A stretch of 64,000 bases of DNA from Brachypodius melanocephalos. Taxonomy: Eukaryota > Chordata > Aves > Passeriformes > Pycnonotidae. Shown here piece after piece: positions 12,641 through 24,408 of this stretch (its first letter is position 1; every line of letters starts with the position of its first letter). Position numbers and translations under genes: made by a program. The notes below the pieces were generated by a model. It was given only the letters and a program-made list of their open reading frames with translations, made no database searches and had not been told where the DNA came from. The stretch covers positions 27,743,390 to 27,807,389 of the forward strand of contig VZSR01001685.1 of assembly GCA_013398615.1 (NCBI GenBank), read 5' to 3'.

Positions 12641-15130
12641 TGGGGTTGATTGCAGATCTCAGGAGAGTCAAACATCAGCTGAAAAATATGTTTTCTGTGC
12701 ATCCATGGATTACTTGAATTCAAATATTTTTCCATTAAAGGAATACTTTAGTGTTCAGGAAAACAAATGAATTGTCGACTCTTCTCCATTTTTTGTTTAT
12801 TTAAATGAAGTGTTGTGTGTGGTTGTCAAAACCTGGGTATAGAAATGCAGAAGCCTCTGTTGGACTTCCTTCTTGAGACAGGAGACATCAGAAATCCTCA
12901 TTGATGTGTATCAAGTCCCAAATGGTGCTGACAGAGCCCACTGTTATATAGGATCCATTTTGACATTGATCTAGATCTACTTTTTGTGAAGAATGGCAAA
13001 ATTAGCTTGAAAAAGTCTGTGGATTCTGGAGTTGAAGTAAAAATGGTAAAACTTATAAAAGGAAAGATTTGGTTTGGGATGAAATTATTTCAAATCTGAG
13101 TGCATTCACTCAGTTGACAGTCAAATAATGACCCAAGACAGCTTGTGGTAAGCCAGAAGACATATGAGAGTTTTCAGCCACTTATTTAAATTGCGTATTT
13201 CGTATCTGAAACACTTTTAATTAGAATGAGCATTTGGGGGAAAAAATAGGTTAAATTCTTCTCATGTACATACAGTCATGATTAAAGTAATTAAACTGAT
13301 TTAAATCTGACTCAAAACATTAAAGGTACCAAGCTTTTGAGCACAGTGGCTGTCCTGTAAACCCGACGTCTGCAATACAGTTACTGAAGATACAAACAAT
13401 AGACCCCATCTTTCCAGTCTGTTGATGTGTTTGGGTTTCAAGCAAGCTCTTGAAAGTCAGAATGCTGGCATAGGATTTAGCTTCCCTACACAACATATAC
13501 ATTGGACATAATTTTGTTGTCATTTCTTCCAAGCGTGCACAACTGCATGCAACAGTACTGCACATACATATTTGACAAAAGATGTTGGGACTTAAAATCA
13601 ACAGGACGTGTAAATAATTTGAAAGTGCAAAATAACTTTTCTTATTTTTTCCTCTATTTTATATTGAAAAGCAGTGAGGGACTGGCTGGCACCATCTCAG
13701 AGGACACTGTGGTTTGTTTCCTCATTATGGAAATTTGTGGTTAACTTTGCATTTTGTTTTTTCTTTTCAACATTGTTTCATTGTTCTGTCCCCTTATGCT
13801 TAGAAGTATCTTGTTCAAAAAAGAAAAGATACTATTTCCCTGTAGAAATAAACCCAGGGCCACTCATGAAGAGAACTATTCATAATATACGGTTAGAATT
13901 AATCTAAAAAACGCCCATCTGTGTTACAGAAAAGACCTCTGATTCATGAAGCTGCACTGAATGCCAGTTCAGCTTTCTGAAAGAACTAATGTTTTACTGC
14001 TACAAAGTTTAGACAAACATTTGCTTTCTCTAAGTATCCCTCCAGTTCCTTAGAGAGGTGGTCATACCACAGCAGCTAATTTAGATACTTACTGTTCTGT
14101 TTATCATTTTCCAAAGGGGCCAATCTAGTCAATGGGAAGAAACAGAGCCCTACAAGGGCTAAAGTCACACAACTATAGGGCTGTGCATCTTTCTCTTCTC
14201 TTGTTTGAGGAGTAGTTAACGACACTGTTAGGGATGCTTGGAAACTAAACAGAAGAATCACACTGTTTTACGACAATAATATTATTCATTCAAGCTCCTC
14301 TGCCTCTTGTCCAAATAAGTGTTTTTTTTCATTCCTCTTTTGCCATCATATCAGAAGGAAACTCAGAAAGATTCATGGAGGGCAAGTGCTGTGTCATAAA
14401 GCAAAAGGAAACAGATGGTCACCCATGACCTGAACACTAACACTGCAAATAAGCAGCCAGGGCTGAACATCTGCACTCTGGTTTCTACAAGCAATAGGAG
14501 AGACAGGGTTCTTTGCTCAGCTCCATCTTACAGTTTTTTCATAGGTATTACTGTATATTTTATTTATTTGTAGACTAAGATATTTATTTATAGACTGAAA
14601 GGTAAATTTCAACTTTAATTTTACGATTGTGTAACCCAACAAAGACTTGAATGCAGTTTTATGCAATATAGAGTAAAAGGCAGAATTTGGACCCTCTGTG
14701 TGGATGAGTGTGCACTTTTTCTTGAGTTTGTGCATAAATACACATGAAGATCCTCAGGTAAGCCCTGAACCAAACCAGAATTTCAGTTAAAAACTAAAAG
14801 CTCACAATACAAAGTGTCTTATATTTGTCAGTGGTGTATACCAGAGACACTCTTAGTAGCATTGCTCTTCCATTAAAAAAGAGGTCTACCAATATAATCA
14901 GAATCTTCTTTATACACCATTCCATTACTAATTCAGAATTTCTGTGAGTCCTTTGCTTTATATCTCGAGCAAGGAGTATGCTTTTCCTCAAAATGTGAAG
15001 TTCTGCTGATTGACACATAAATTAACTTACTTGAAAGTAGCAAATAGCCTTAAACATCAGAAATATATAAAATAACAGTGATTCATCTCTTCATAATGCC
15101 TCTTTTCAAAGACAAAGCAGTTTAGTTCTT
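12641..15130. other. Non-coding AT-rich DNA
   Basis: Only short motif-less open frames are present. Nothing here can be assigned to a gene, RNA or known mobile element. A stretch near 14,080-14,230 is faintly reminiscent of the MIR SINE core but is too degraded to call. Confidence 0.65.
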
Positions 15131-15148
15131 TGGTTTGGGTTTTCTGTT

Positions 15149-15175
15149 GGGCGGGTTTGGGTTTCGTTGGGGGGG
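15149..15175 (+). other. G-quadruplex motif, telomere-like TTTGGG
   Basis: Four G-runs of three or more on the plus strand (15149-15151, 15153-15155, 15159-15161, 15169-15175) are separated by loops of 1, 3 and 7 bases. This satisfies the standard G3+N1-7 quadruplex pattern. A further GGG lies at 15137. It sits in AT-rich DNA far from the CpG island. Confidence 0.75.
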
Positions 15176-17311
15176 AGTTTTGTAAACAAAAAAAAAAGAA
15201 AAAAATTAGACTAAGAATGAAAATAAGTAACTAACTTGCAACAGAACCTGTCAAAATATTAATCAGTAATTCTTTCCAATTCATTGGTCTCATTTTCAAT
15301 GTATTCCTTTGTACTCCATAGTGTAACTATACTCTAGTTATCAATGGTTCATTGTCAAAAGAGAAGAACATACTGTTTGAGTATCCATGGGAGTCTGTTC
15401 CAGATCTGGTACCCACTGACCTGGATGAGAGAATAAAGAGGGTATTTATTTAATGTGCAGATAATTACATTTTCAGATAACAAGATAGGGAGGACAGCCA
15501 GGAATTAAAACTCACCTTGAGAAACCGGAGGTGGAGGTCTGACCTGAAAACCGGTCAATAATAACAGTGTCAGGAAGAATCAACTTCACAAACTGTCCCT
15601 GCTGCTAGAACAACACCTAATCAGAAGTTCTATGGAAAAATAATACAGATTTTAAGGCTACCACAAGAATACTAAAAGGCCTGCCACTTTGAGATTATGT
15701 ACAAAGCAGCTTTCTTGTACTTCATGAGACTCCAAACAAATATTATGTGTCCATATAGTCATTCTGTATGCTGGCTGTTCACCTATGCTTAAAATAAATC
15801 AAAAAAATAAGCACTGGGGCCTTGACTGTGGATAACACATTCAGCAAGTGTCAATAGCATCATCCTGCTGCAAAAAAATTATAAGCACCATACTGGTAAA
15901 TCTTAGCTAGTTTCCCTGCACTTGAAGGAAGGTGTGGACAAAGCAGAAATTGAAAAACCATAAGAAGAATCATCAGCTGTCCAGAAATAATACCTTGGAG
16001 GAAAGAATGAATACATTTAGTAGTTTACACCGAAGAGAAAATAAAAGTGAGAGTCCCAAATGACAATATGGTCCCAAACATATCAAAGATCAGAATAATC
16101 TGTTTTCTCAGTTTATGGTAGATTGCATTCAAAGGCTAAAAAAGAAGATTTGGGTTAGATAAAAAGACAAAAAGGCCTCCATGATAGTAAAAGAAAATGA
16201 GGCATTGCAAGAGATGAGCTGAGGAAGTTGTGGAATCTTCATAAGTGGAGGTCTTTAATACTGTATAAACAAGGAACCATCAGGAACAATGTAAGTAAAA
16301 TTGGTTATGTTTGAGTTATTGATAAGGCAATCTGACAAAATACATTAAAGCACTACAGTTTAGTGAAAGAATCTTTGATTCCCACCATTCTACCTAGGCA
16401 ACATATTCTAATAACTGATTGAGACAGTATGTACAACCAAATTGTTCAAGATATATATTCTTGATCCACAAAAAAAATCAGACCTTTTCAATAATCTTTG
16501 TGGCTTTGTTGAATTTCAGCTCAACAGTAACTGTGGAGCTAAAACAGACATATAAACAGCAGAGTAGTCATGTAAATCTTCCATTTGCCTGCCAGGTAGT
16601 GATATTCTCAAAAAAACCTAAATGAAGCAGGTAGGTAGTTCTCATTTGCAGCTGTAACTCAGATGTTACAGTCGGTGAGCACACATAGTGGTTTTAAGTA
16701 TGGTTGTCTATTTTTTTAAGTGAGGCCCAAGTCATTAAACTAAGCTTTCTAAACCTGGTTGTGTCTGAGCTCCAGACAAACCCACCGCCCTACCCTCTCT
16801 GCACATACTATTACAATCAAGGGAGAATGGCTCTAACTAAGCAAAACCATATTTTAAGATACCAAGGCAAGGATTAAGTATGAAAACACATTAACTGTAA
16901 TGACACCACAACAACAGATCATGGAGAATTAGACTGGAATTATATCAGCGCAGCGTTATTTCCTTACGGCATGCTATCAGAAAATATGGAGTTTTGCTTG
17001 AGGTGGCTAAAAATGATGGACAGCACCTTCAATAACCTCACTGGGAAATTTGGAAACTCTGCCCCAGGAAGTAACAAATCCCATGTAACAGCATTTCTGA
17101 AGGAGTTGTTCAGGGAGATCTGATGTGAGCCACCAGTCTCCAGTCACCTGGAACTTGTACTCGTCACCATGACAAAAATGCTACAAGTTCTTGAACCATA
17201 CCTTCCAGTTAGCTCTCAGTATATTCTTGATAGGAATGAAAATGTATTTTAGTTTGACCTAGATAACCTATACTACATCAGAACGAAGCTACTACACTTG
17301 AATAAAAATAT
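15176..17311. other. Non-coding AT-rich DNA
   Basis: Begins with a short A-rich tract (about 15187-15207). No open frame has recognisable coding content, and no repeat family was recognised. Confidence 0.65.
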
Positions 17312-17354
17312 TTTTAATTATATAATTACATATAATTATATTTAATTATATAAC
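17312..17354. repeat. AT-rich near-palindromic tract
   Basis: A run built almost only of A and T with repeated AATTATA and TATAATT blocks in both orientations. It could extrude as a cruciform. Tracts like this are common in AT-rich vertebrate DNA. Confidence 0.7.
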
Positions 17355-20033
17355 TGAATAGGAACATCTAAAGTGATTGTATATTTTTGTGACAAAGGCA
17401 AACATAATATGTCAGACAGAGAAATGTGCCAGATTTTACATGATCTGTTCCATCATATTCATGAGTTTGGAATTTGTCTTTTTTTAATGCACAAACATCA
17501 GAAAAAGTAGGACGTGAAGATTCACAAATGCAATTTATTTTACAAACAAACCGCAATCACACCAGACTGAACAAGGTTAGCCTTGGAAGGAAGAAGAAAT
17601 GGATGACAGCAGGGGAGGTTTCATCTGATCAAATGTAGACTCCTACAGTGCAAATCTGATCTAGCCAGCTGGATTACCCTTCTTGCTAGTAGAGAAAAAC
17701 AAGTACACATAGGGTGTTATTCCTCACATCTTATTTAGGATAGGTCAGATTAATTATGCCCCACAGTGCCTTTGTCTTTCTTAAGACTGCAAATGTAGCT
17801 TCGGAAAAGTAATTCAAATATAGACAGCTAGATTGCAGACTTGTAAAATGATGTGAGATGAATTCCACTCTTAGCAAACACTAGAAGTTATACAGAAAAA
17901 GGGAGCTAACAAAAAACCTAGTTAAGCAAGAAGCCCATCTTTTTTGTTGTAAAGTTTTCCAAGGAAACATTTACGTCAGGAAAATAAACCTGCAAAAAAG
18001 AAAAATATTTCTCTTGATAGATTTTAAAAAATAAAATTTGAAAAAAAAAAACTTATTTCAATTTCATTTTCATGCCTCTTCAGTTTTAAGCATTTATTAA
18101 GTTGTCTTTTCCTCTCTTTCTCCAAGTGGTTCCAATGGAGATAAAAAACCTGAAGATTTGGTACTAATGAGAGGCTAAAAGTACAGCTATAGACTCAACT
18201 CCATCATGGTGTGTGTCTTTGTTGACTTCAGTAGAATTCCGCAAAATGAATTTGACCTTGGATGTTTTCAATCAGTGTGTTCCAAATGAGAAAAAATTGT
18301 TGTTAGTAAAGACCAAAGAGGGAAATAAATCAAAGACACAAAGGGCAGCCAGTCGTCCAATTCTCTCTGATGCTCAGTGGGAATTGGGTGCTTAACAGCC
18401 CTTAGTATCCTTGAAAATCTCCTCTTGGGATTTGAAAATGAAAAGAGAAATGTGTGACCTTCTTTACCTTCCAAAAATTGCTCAGTGAGAAGTTAGGTCT
18501 TTCTGTTATTTTGGGGTGGAGAAATGAAAGAGAGGCAGAAAGACTGAATAATTTTTTATAAATAAAATTTTACCATAGTGGATCACTCCAGTAAGAAAGT
18601 GGGGGGAAGGGATGCCATTTGTTTGCTTCAGTTTTCAAAATGTGTGTTTGAATCACTTTGCTTTCCTCTGTGAAACGACAAGCTAATAAAAACACCCATG
18701 TCTAGATCAAAATAGTTCCTGTTCTGAAGGGAACATGTAAGGTTCCTGCAAGAATGACAGTCATAGCTCTTAAAAAAATACAAGCATGGGAAGCACATAC
18801 TTTTGCAAGATTATATAGGTATTAATTAACTCAAAGAGCCAATCAGTCTAGAGAGCTGTCTCTCTCTCTTCTCATACATACATTAGAATCCCTGTCTCCT
18901 TTCATCAACCAAATTGAAATTAAAACAACAAATGTATATCATTTTCCTTTTCACATGGTGTGGGAGGTAGGAGAGAAGTCATTAATATATATGGACAAAG
19001 TTTAAGATTAAAACATGAATCTCATTCCAGTTGTGACGATAAGTCGGGGTTGAAATGAATTCAGGTCTCTGGACCACTTTGCCTTAACCCAACCATCCAT
19101 ACGGCAAATTACCTGGAATGATTAGATTGCAGAATTGCACCCATGGGCCTCTTAGCCATTAAGCAGGGGTGCTGGAAACTCTGTCACTGCTTCAACAGAA
19201 ATGAAAAGGGCAGCTAACATTATACAGGATGTTTCTGTTCTGCAGCAAGTGCCAGGAAGGCAGCAGCTTCTAATCTCTGCTAGGGAGTTCCCCTGTCCTT
19301 CCTCTTTTTCACATGCATTTGATTGAAAGCTTTTTACTCATTCCTTGCACAAAAAGGGAAGGTAAACACAGCTGTAGGATTTTAATGGCCTGAAGATAAG
19401 TGCACATATTTTTGTTGTTTTGGTATTGCAGGCTGTTGACTGAATTTCAAAAGAAGCAGTAACAACAGAACAGTGAGGGATTGTACTGACTCAGGAGATG
19501 CATTAATATTCAGACCATTCTACCAAATATGCTTGGGAATATTGTCAAGTATAATAAATTCACCACAAACTCCTGAACTGCTATACATTGCAGGCTACTA
19601 CAGGCAGCTGGTGAAATCTAAGGTAACTGACCAAAAGCATGAATACATGCTTTATAAATGATTCAGGCCTCAAGCTTCCTTTGACTAAGTGAGAATACGC
19701 AGCCAGGTATAAAATGAATAGAGGAGCAATGGCCTTTGTTAAAACAATATAAATGAACACAAGCATGACATGGTTATAGCATGTGACTGTACTCAGAGCA
19801 TGCTGTACATATCTGATGTCATTACTCATATTAAGTTCATTGTGTGAATGCTGACAAAGAAGAGAAAGAATTATTTAAGGTCTGAGTCTATTCTGTTTTA
19901 AAGATCATTTAGCTCCATGCAGTCAGGCTACAGCTTGCAATGAACACTTGTATTTCTGGGTGGTAGAAAGCTAAACTCAACACCACACAGACATTTGGAG
20001 ATGGTCTAGAGCATATCTATCCCCTCAAAAGAA
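17355..20033. other. Non-coding AT-rich DNA
   Basis: No gene or known repeat was recognised. The interval 19,060-19,220 has balanced composition and no low complexity, so it may be worth a conservation check. Nothing in the sequence itself proves function. Confidence 0.6.
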
Positions 20034-20160
20034 AACAAAAAAAAAACCCCAAAATAACAAAGAAGTTTAAAAAAACCCAAAAAACCAACAACAACAAAAC
20101 AAACAAACAAAAAACCCACAAAAAACCAAAACAAACAAACAAAAAAAAATACAAAAACCA
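20034..20160. repeat. A-rich (CAAA)-type low-complexity tract
   Basis: About 125 bases composed almost wholly of A and C on the plus strand, with CAAA, CAACAA and AAACCC blocks. Overlapping minus-strand frames rich in F, L, C and V come from this composition and are not genes. Confidence 0.9.
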
Positions 20161-21194
20161 ACATCCCAAAAGAGCTACCAGAATAGAAGGCTGAAGCAGA
20201 ACTGAGCCATAATTCTCTACACATATGTGCATATATCTAGTGCACATGATTTGTCTCCCAGTAATTCAGCTTGTTATACATATCTGCTCTTATCTTACAG
20301 ATGTGAAACGAAGGATCCTCACTATAGTCACTGTACATCTAGAATGATACTGAATTATTACTACTTTATCCAGGCTCTTTGCAACTCCATATCCAAGAAA
20401 CGCCCATTTGCTGAAATTTTATTCAATTACATGTGCAAAAATCTTGTTCACATTAGATTCTCCTTTTCCTATTGGAATTACATTTCAGAAATACTGTTTG
20501 ACTCTCAAAGATAATGGATCCTTAAACATGCAGGAAAACACCTCTACTTTCCTGGGAAACATCCAGGTCCATGAGAGGTCCTGCAATTGGAGAAAAATGA
20601 GGTGAAAGCCTGATAGAGGTTGAATTTTACTGCTTTGATCTGATTGCTGCCAATCCTCCAGTTCAACCTCCTAGTCAGAAGGAGCAAAAAAAATTAAAAA
20701 AAAAAAAAAGACAATGGGTGGTTCATTGCACAAGACAAGTTATTAAAAACTAGATGGGTGGCTTTTACTGAATTACACAGCTCATCAGTGAATTAAAATA
20801 CAGAAAACATTTACACTTTCTAATTTGAAGGAAGTGGTTGTTTTTTGGTCACTACAACTTTGTATGTTGTACCATAAAGACATCACCTGTGCTGAAAAAA
20901 CTGAATTTAAGATGGTTGTTCACTCAGGGATTACCTGCAGTTTCACTGACAATATTACTTGCCTATACACAGTCACTTCCACATATTGGTCTGGTAAAAT
21001 AATATACATCCCAAGCAGAGCATGGACCAAAGCAGTGAGTAACTGAGTAAACCTTCATTTCAATTCCAGCCCAACTGGAGTGGTCATTGCCTGTTACATG
21101 TGTTTAATCTGCACACAGGATTATTGCAAATTCGTAAATTAATGGAGAACCACTCATATGAATGGCTGATTGGCCATATTTATGTGTACACTAT
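20161..21194. other. Non-coding AT-rich DNA
   Basis: Short motif-less frames only. A poly-A-like run lies near 20,685-20,710, just left of the CR1 copy but not attached to it. Confidence 0.65.
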
Positions 21195-21853
21195 CGAAAA
21201 ATCATTTAGATTGGAAAGGCACTCTAAGATGATTCAGTCCAACCATTAACCCAGCACTGCCAAGGCCACCACTAAACCACGTTCTGAGTGCCACATCTGT
21301 ATGCTTTTTAAACACCTCCAGGAATGTGACTCAGCTAATTCTCTGGGCAGCCTGTTCCAATGCCTGACAACTCTTTCATGTAAGAAATTTCTCCTAATAT
21401 CCAATCTATATCTCCCCTGCCACAATATTAGGCCACTTCCTCACTTACTGCTTGTGAGAAAAGACTGGCCCTGACCTTGCTACAGCCTTCTTTCAGGTAG
21501 CTGTAGAGAGTGAGAAGACCCTCTCTGAGCCTCCTTCTCTCCAGGCTAAACACCCCCAGCACCCTCAGCTTTCTCTCACGCAATTTACTCTCTGGACCCT
21601 TCCCCAGCTCTGTTGCCCTTCTCTGAACTTGTTCCAGCACCTCAATGTCTTTTCTGTAGAAAACTGAACATAGGGTTTGAGGTGTGGCCTCACCAGTGCT
21701 GAGTGAGAAGGAAGATCACTGCCCTCATCCTTCTGGACACTGTGTTGGTGACACAGGCCAGGATGTCATTTGACCTTCTTGGCCACCTGAGCACATCCTG
21801 GCTTATGTTCAGTCAGCTATCAGCCAGTATCCCAGGTACTTTTCCATTGTCTA
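21195..21853 (-). mobile_element. CR1 LINE, 3' end fragment (5'-truncated)
   Basis: Read on the minus strand this is the end of the reverse-transcriptase ORF and the 3' UTR of a CR1 retrotransposon. The plus strand begins with the reverse complement of the typical CR1 tail (AATCATTTAGATTGGAAAGG, then AGTCCAACCATTAACCCAGC). It continues through the reverse complement of the C-terminal coding part. The 5' truncation near 21,853 is typical of target-primed reverse transcription. The terminal ATTCTATG repeat is eroded, so the copy is old. Confidence 0.95.
21428..21640 (-). pseudogene. CR1 ORF2 C-terminal remnant
   Basis: A 70-codon open stretch inside the CR1 copy. It shows the family's usual C-terminal signature: an LEQVQRRATEL start, an LGVFSLERRRLREGLLTLY block, then YLKEGCSKVRASLFSQ. 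It lies downstream of the reverse-transcriptase catalytic core, so no catalytic residues are present. It is a relic and not a host gene. Confidence 0.9.
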
Positions 21854-23184
21854 AATTAATATAATCCTTAAATTCAGTGCCTGCATCTCTGCTTGAATCA
21901 GATGTCTCTGCGTTCAAGCATTCTGCACATACAATTGCACAAAGAAAAAGGTATGAAAAAATGAGGTTTTAAAATGCAATGAGATAAAGCATTTTAAACA
22001 TAAACCCAGCATTTCAGGACTACATCATTCTAGTGTATTTAATTACAGGGAACACTGTAAGCAGTATCTAATTAGCTGAGCATTTGGGGCCTCAAATTTC
22101 TCATGATGTTTTCAGGAAAATATTTCACAAATATCTATCATTGCCTGCATGGGCTGTAAACAGAAGGAAAAAAAAATCAAGCACAATAATTCGAGTACTT
22201 TCAAAATAATAATCCTTGCATACAATATTTTCAAACAATTTAGAATGTGGAAAATATATCCTTATGCTGTGAAGCTGAAAATCTTCGTGAAAACGTTAAC
22301 TGCAGTCTTATGGCTGCTTCATCACAGCACAGAGTCAGTACCCAGAAAAAACTAGATGAATCAGCCTCTGATTCTTGGACTATTTTTGCAGCCCTGGCTC
22401 AGTTCTCTAGAATGAGACAGCAGCATTTACAAGGAATACTCTCTTTGTCTGGCATACTCTCTTTCCTCCAAATCTGGAATGTTTGAAACACGAAATTCAT
22501 GATCAGATTAATTACACAAAATCAATCAGCTACATTGGTTTTCCAGTGGTGTCATTGTGACATGACAGCAGGAATTCCCAAATTCCACAGACATGAATAA
22601 TCCAAGAGCCTGTATTCCTCGTGTTATTCTTGATATGGATTTCACCATTAAACTCAGACAAGTGACTGTAATATAAATAGGAAGGCTTGACTGGAAACAC
22701 ATCAGGCCCTTGGAGAGAAATTGAATTTTGACCCAAATTTTATGTCTGGTCCCAATCTACACTGGGCTAAGTCAAATCATGACCTGACATTTGGGCAAAT
22801 TCCCAGCTGGCTTTCACAGTGATGGTTCTGGCTCACCCTTAATGCTTTCTCTAGCTTTGGAGATACAAGATAAGGCTTGAGGGTTCTAGTTTTCAATAAT
22901 ATTCTCTATTCTAGGCCTAGACAAACAAAACTAAATTTAGTTAGAACTATGCAAAAAAATCTTTCTCTTCCAGGTATTTTCTAACATAAAGAAACATTGG
23001 AGATAATATCTTACAAATTTAGATATTCTTTATCTGAAATTCCTTACAGTCTACTGTAAAGACCTAGCTAGCAGTATTATCTTTGCTAATGAGCTGGCTT
23101 CCTGAGAGTTTTGCATACAAAGGATTAGAAACACCAATTGCATTTATATCAGTGCATGAATGACAAGTAATGACAGTTAAAGAA

Positions 23185-23185
<1 letters not shown>
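21854..23185. other. Non-coding AT-rich DNA
   Basis: No gene or repeat family was recognised. Open frames are short and overlapping on both strands without motifs. Confidence 0.65.

Positions 23186-23218
<33 letters not shown>
23186..23218. repeat. (TAA)11 microsatellite
   Basis: Eleven uninterrupted TAA units. A second microsatellite of the complementary type (TTA) lies about 770 bp to the right. Confidence 0.98.
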
Positions 23219-23219
<1 letters not shown>

Positions 23220-23982
23220 TACTTCCTCTGGAAAACACTCCTATAACTTTAATTGATTCACAGTATTTTGTTAAAAGGTATGTAAAAATTCTCAGGAACA
23301 AACTGAATATGTCTTATTATTCTGAGTTTTAAAGGACTTACAGTTTGCTCTGAAGAGATCTTACGAATCTATGAAAGTTTATAAGCAGAATTTGTATTAC
23401 AGTTTATATATTTACAAAGACTAAGGTGTACAGTAACTATTCTATTTACCAAGTCTTATAGCAGAGGGGCAAACATAATAATAGCAATTAAAATGGAAAA
23501 CAGCAGGAACACTGAGCACAGCAGTCTGGTTACAATGGAATTCCTGCTGGTAGGACAACAGGAACAGATCAAACAAAAAGCAGCACTGAAGAGAAAAGGA
23601 GCCAGCAAAAATAATGAACTTTTAAATTATAAACAGAAATGGACAACGTTCTCTTTAAACAGTGTAAAAAAGGTGAATATAAAATTCAGTTACATGAAAT
23701 AGGCAGAAAGCCACTATGAATAGAAACACTGTAGACAAGTTATTATAGAATGAGGGTTGTTTGCTGCATGGCTGTCAGTGAAAATGTATTGCTCTTATAT
23801 TCCTTTCAAAATTAAAATGCTGCATCTGGGGACAGCTGTTGACTGATAAGGAAGGACTGCCTGGATTTCAGTGACATTATTTCTCTGCAACAGCATGTAG
23901 AAATTAATTTAGTTAAAGGGAAGACATGAAAATAAAACTGAAATAGAATGGATTTAAAGATGCTTCTTTTCCAAAACCCAGA
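23219..23982. other. Non-coding AT-rich DNA between two microsatellites
   Basis: Unique-looking sequence with no recognisable gene. Confidence 0.65.
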
Positions 23983-24030
23983 GTTTATTATTATTATTGT
24001 CATTGTTGTTATTATTATTATTATTATTTA
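23983..24030. repeat. (TTA/TTG)n microsatellite
   Basis: TTA units, interrupted once by TGTCATTGTTG, run from 23983 to 24030. The repeat is the reverse complement type of the (TAA)11 tract at 23186-23218. Confidence 0.95.
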
Positions 24031-24361
24031 GTTTTTATTTCCCTTCAATTTCTGGTGCTGAAATATGTTTCTTTCAGATGATTCTCTCCTGTCTGTAAAT
24101 CCAAATAACTGAGATGTAATGACAGTTGTGAGCATTAGGAAGAGTATTCCATACATGTTTTGATTGAGCATTTTTCCATTCTGTATCCCATTTTTAAAGG
24201 TTTTATATTAGTTGAGTGAATATCAGCCAGTACAAGACTTGCCTGGAAATGGACCAACAGCCACACCTTTGCTGTCATTTGTGCACAATGCCTAGGGATT
24301 TAATGGAATAGAATACCTGCTTTATACAAAAATACTCATTTTAAAACAAAATGAGATCAGG

Positions 24362-24408
24362 CTTTTTCTTTTTTTCTTTTTTTCTTTTTTTTTTCTTTTT
24401 TTTTTTTT
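24362..24408. repeat. Polypyrimidine T-rich tract
   Basis: A run of T with scattered single C residues (CTTTTTC, CTTTTTTTC and similar). It is simple sequence, with no sign that it is the tail of a mobile element. Confidence 0.9.

Noticed and set aside
14080..14230. Possible MIR-type SINE core
   Set aside because: Only scattered words match and the order is not convincing.
20006..20247. Phe/Leu/Val/Cys-rich frames resembling membrane proteins
   Set aside because: They are translations of the complementary strand of a CAAA-rich low-complexity tract.
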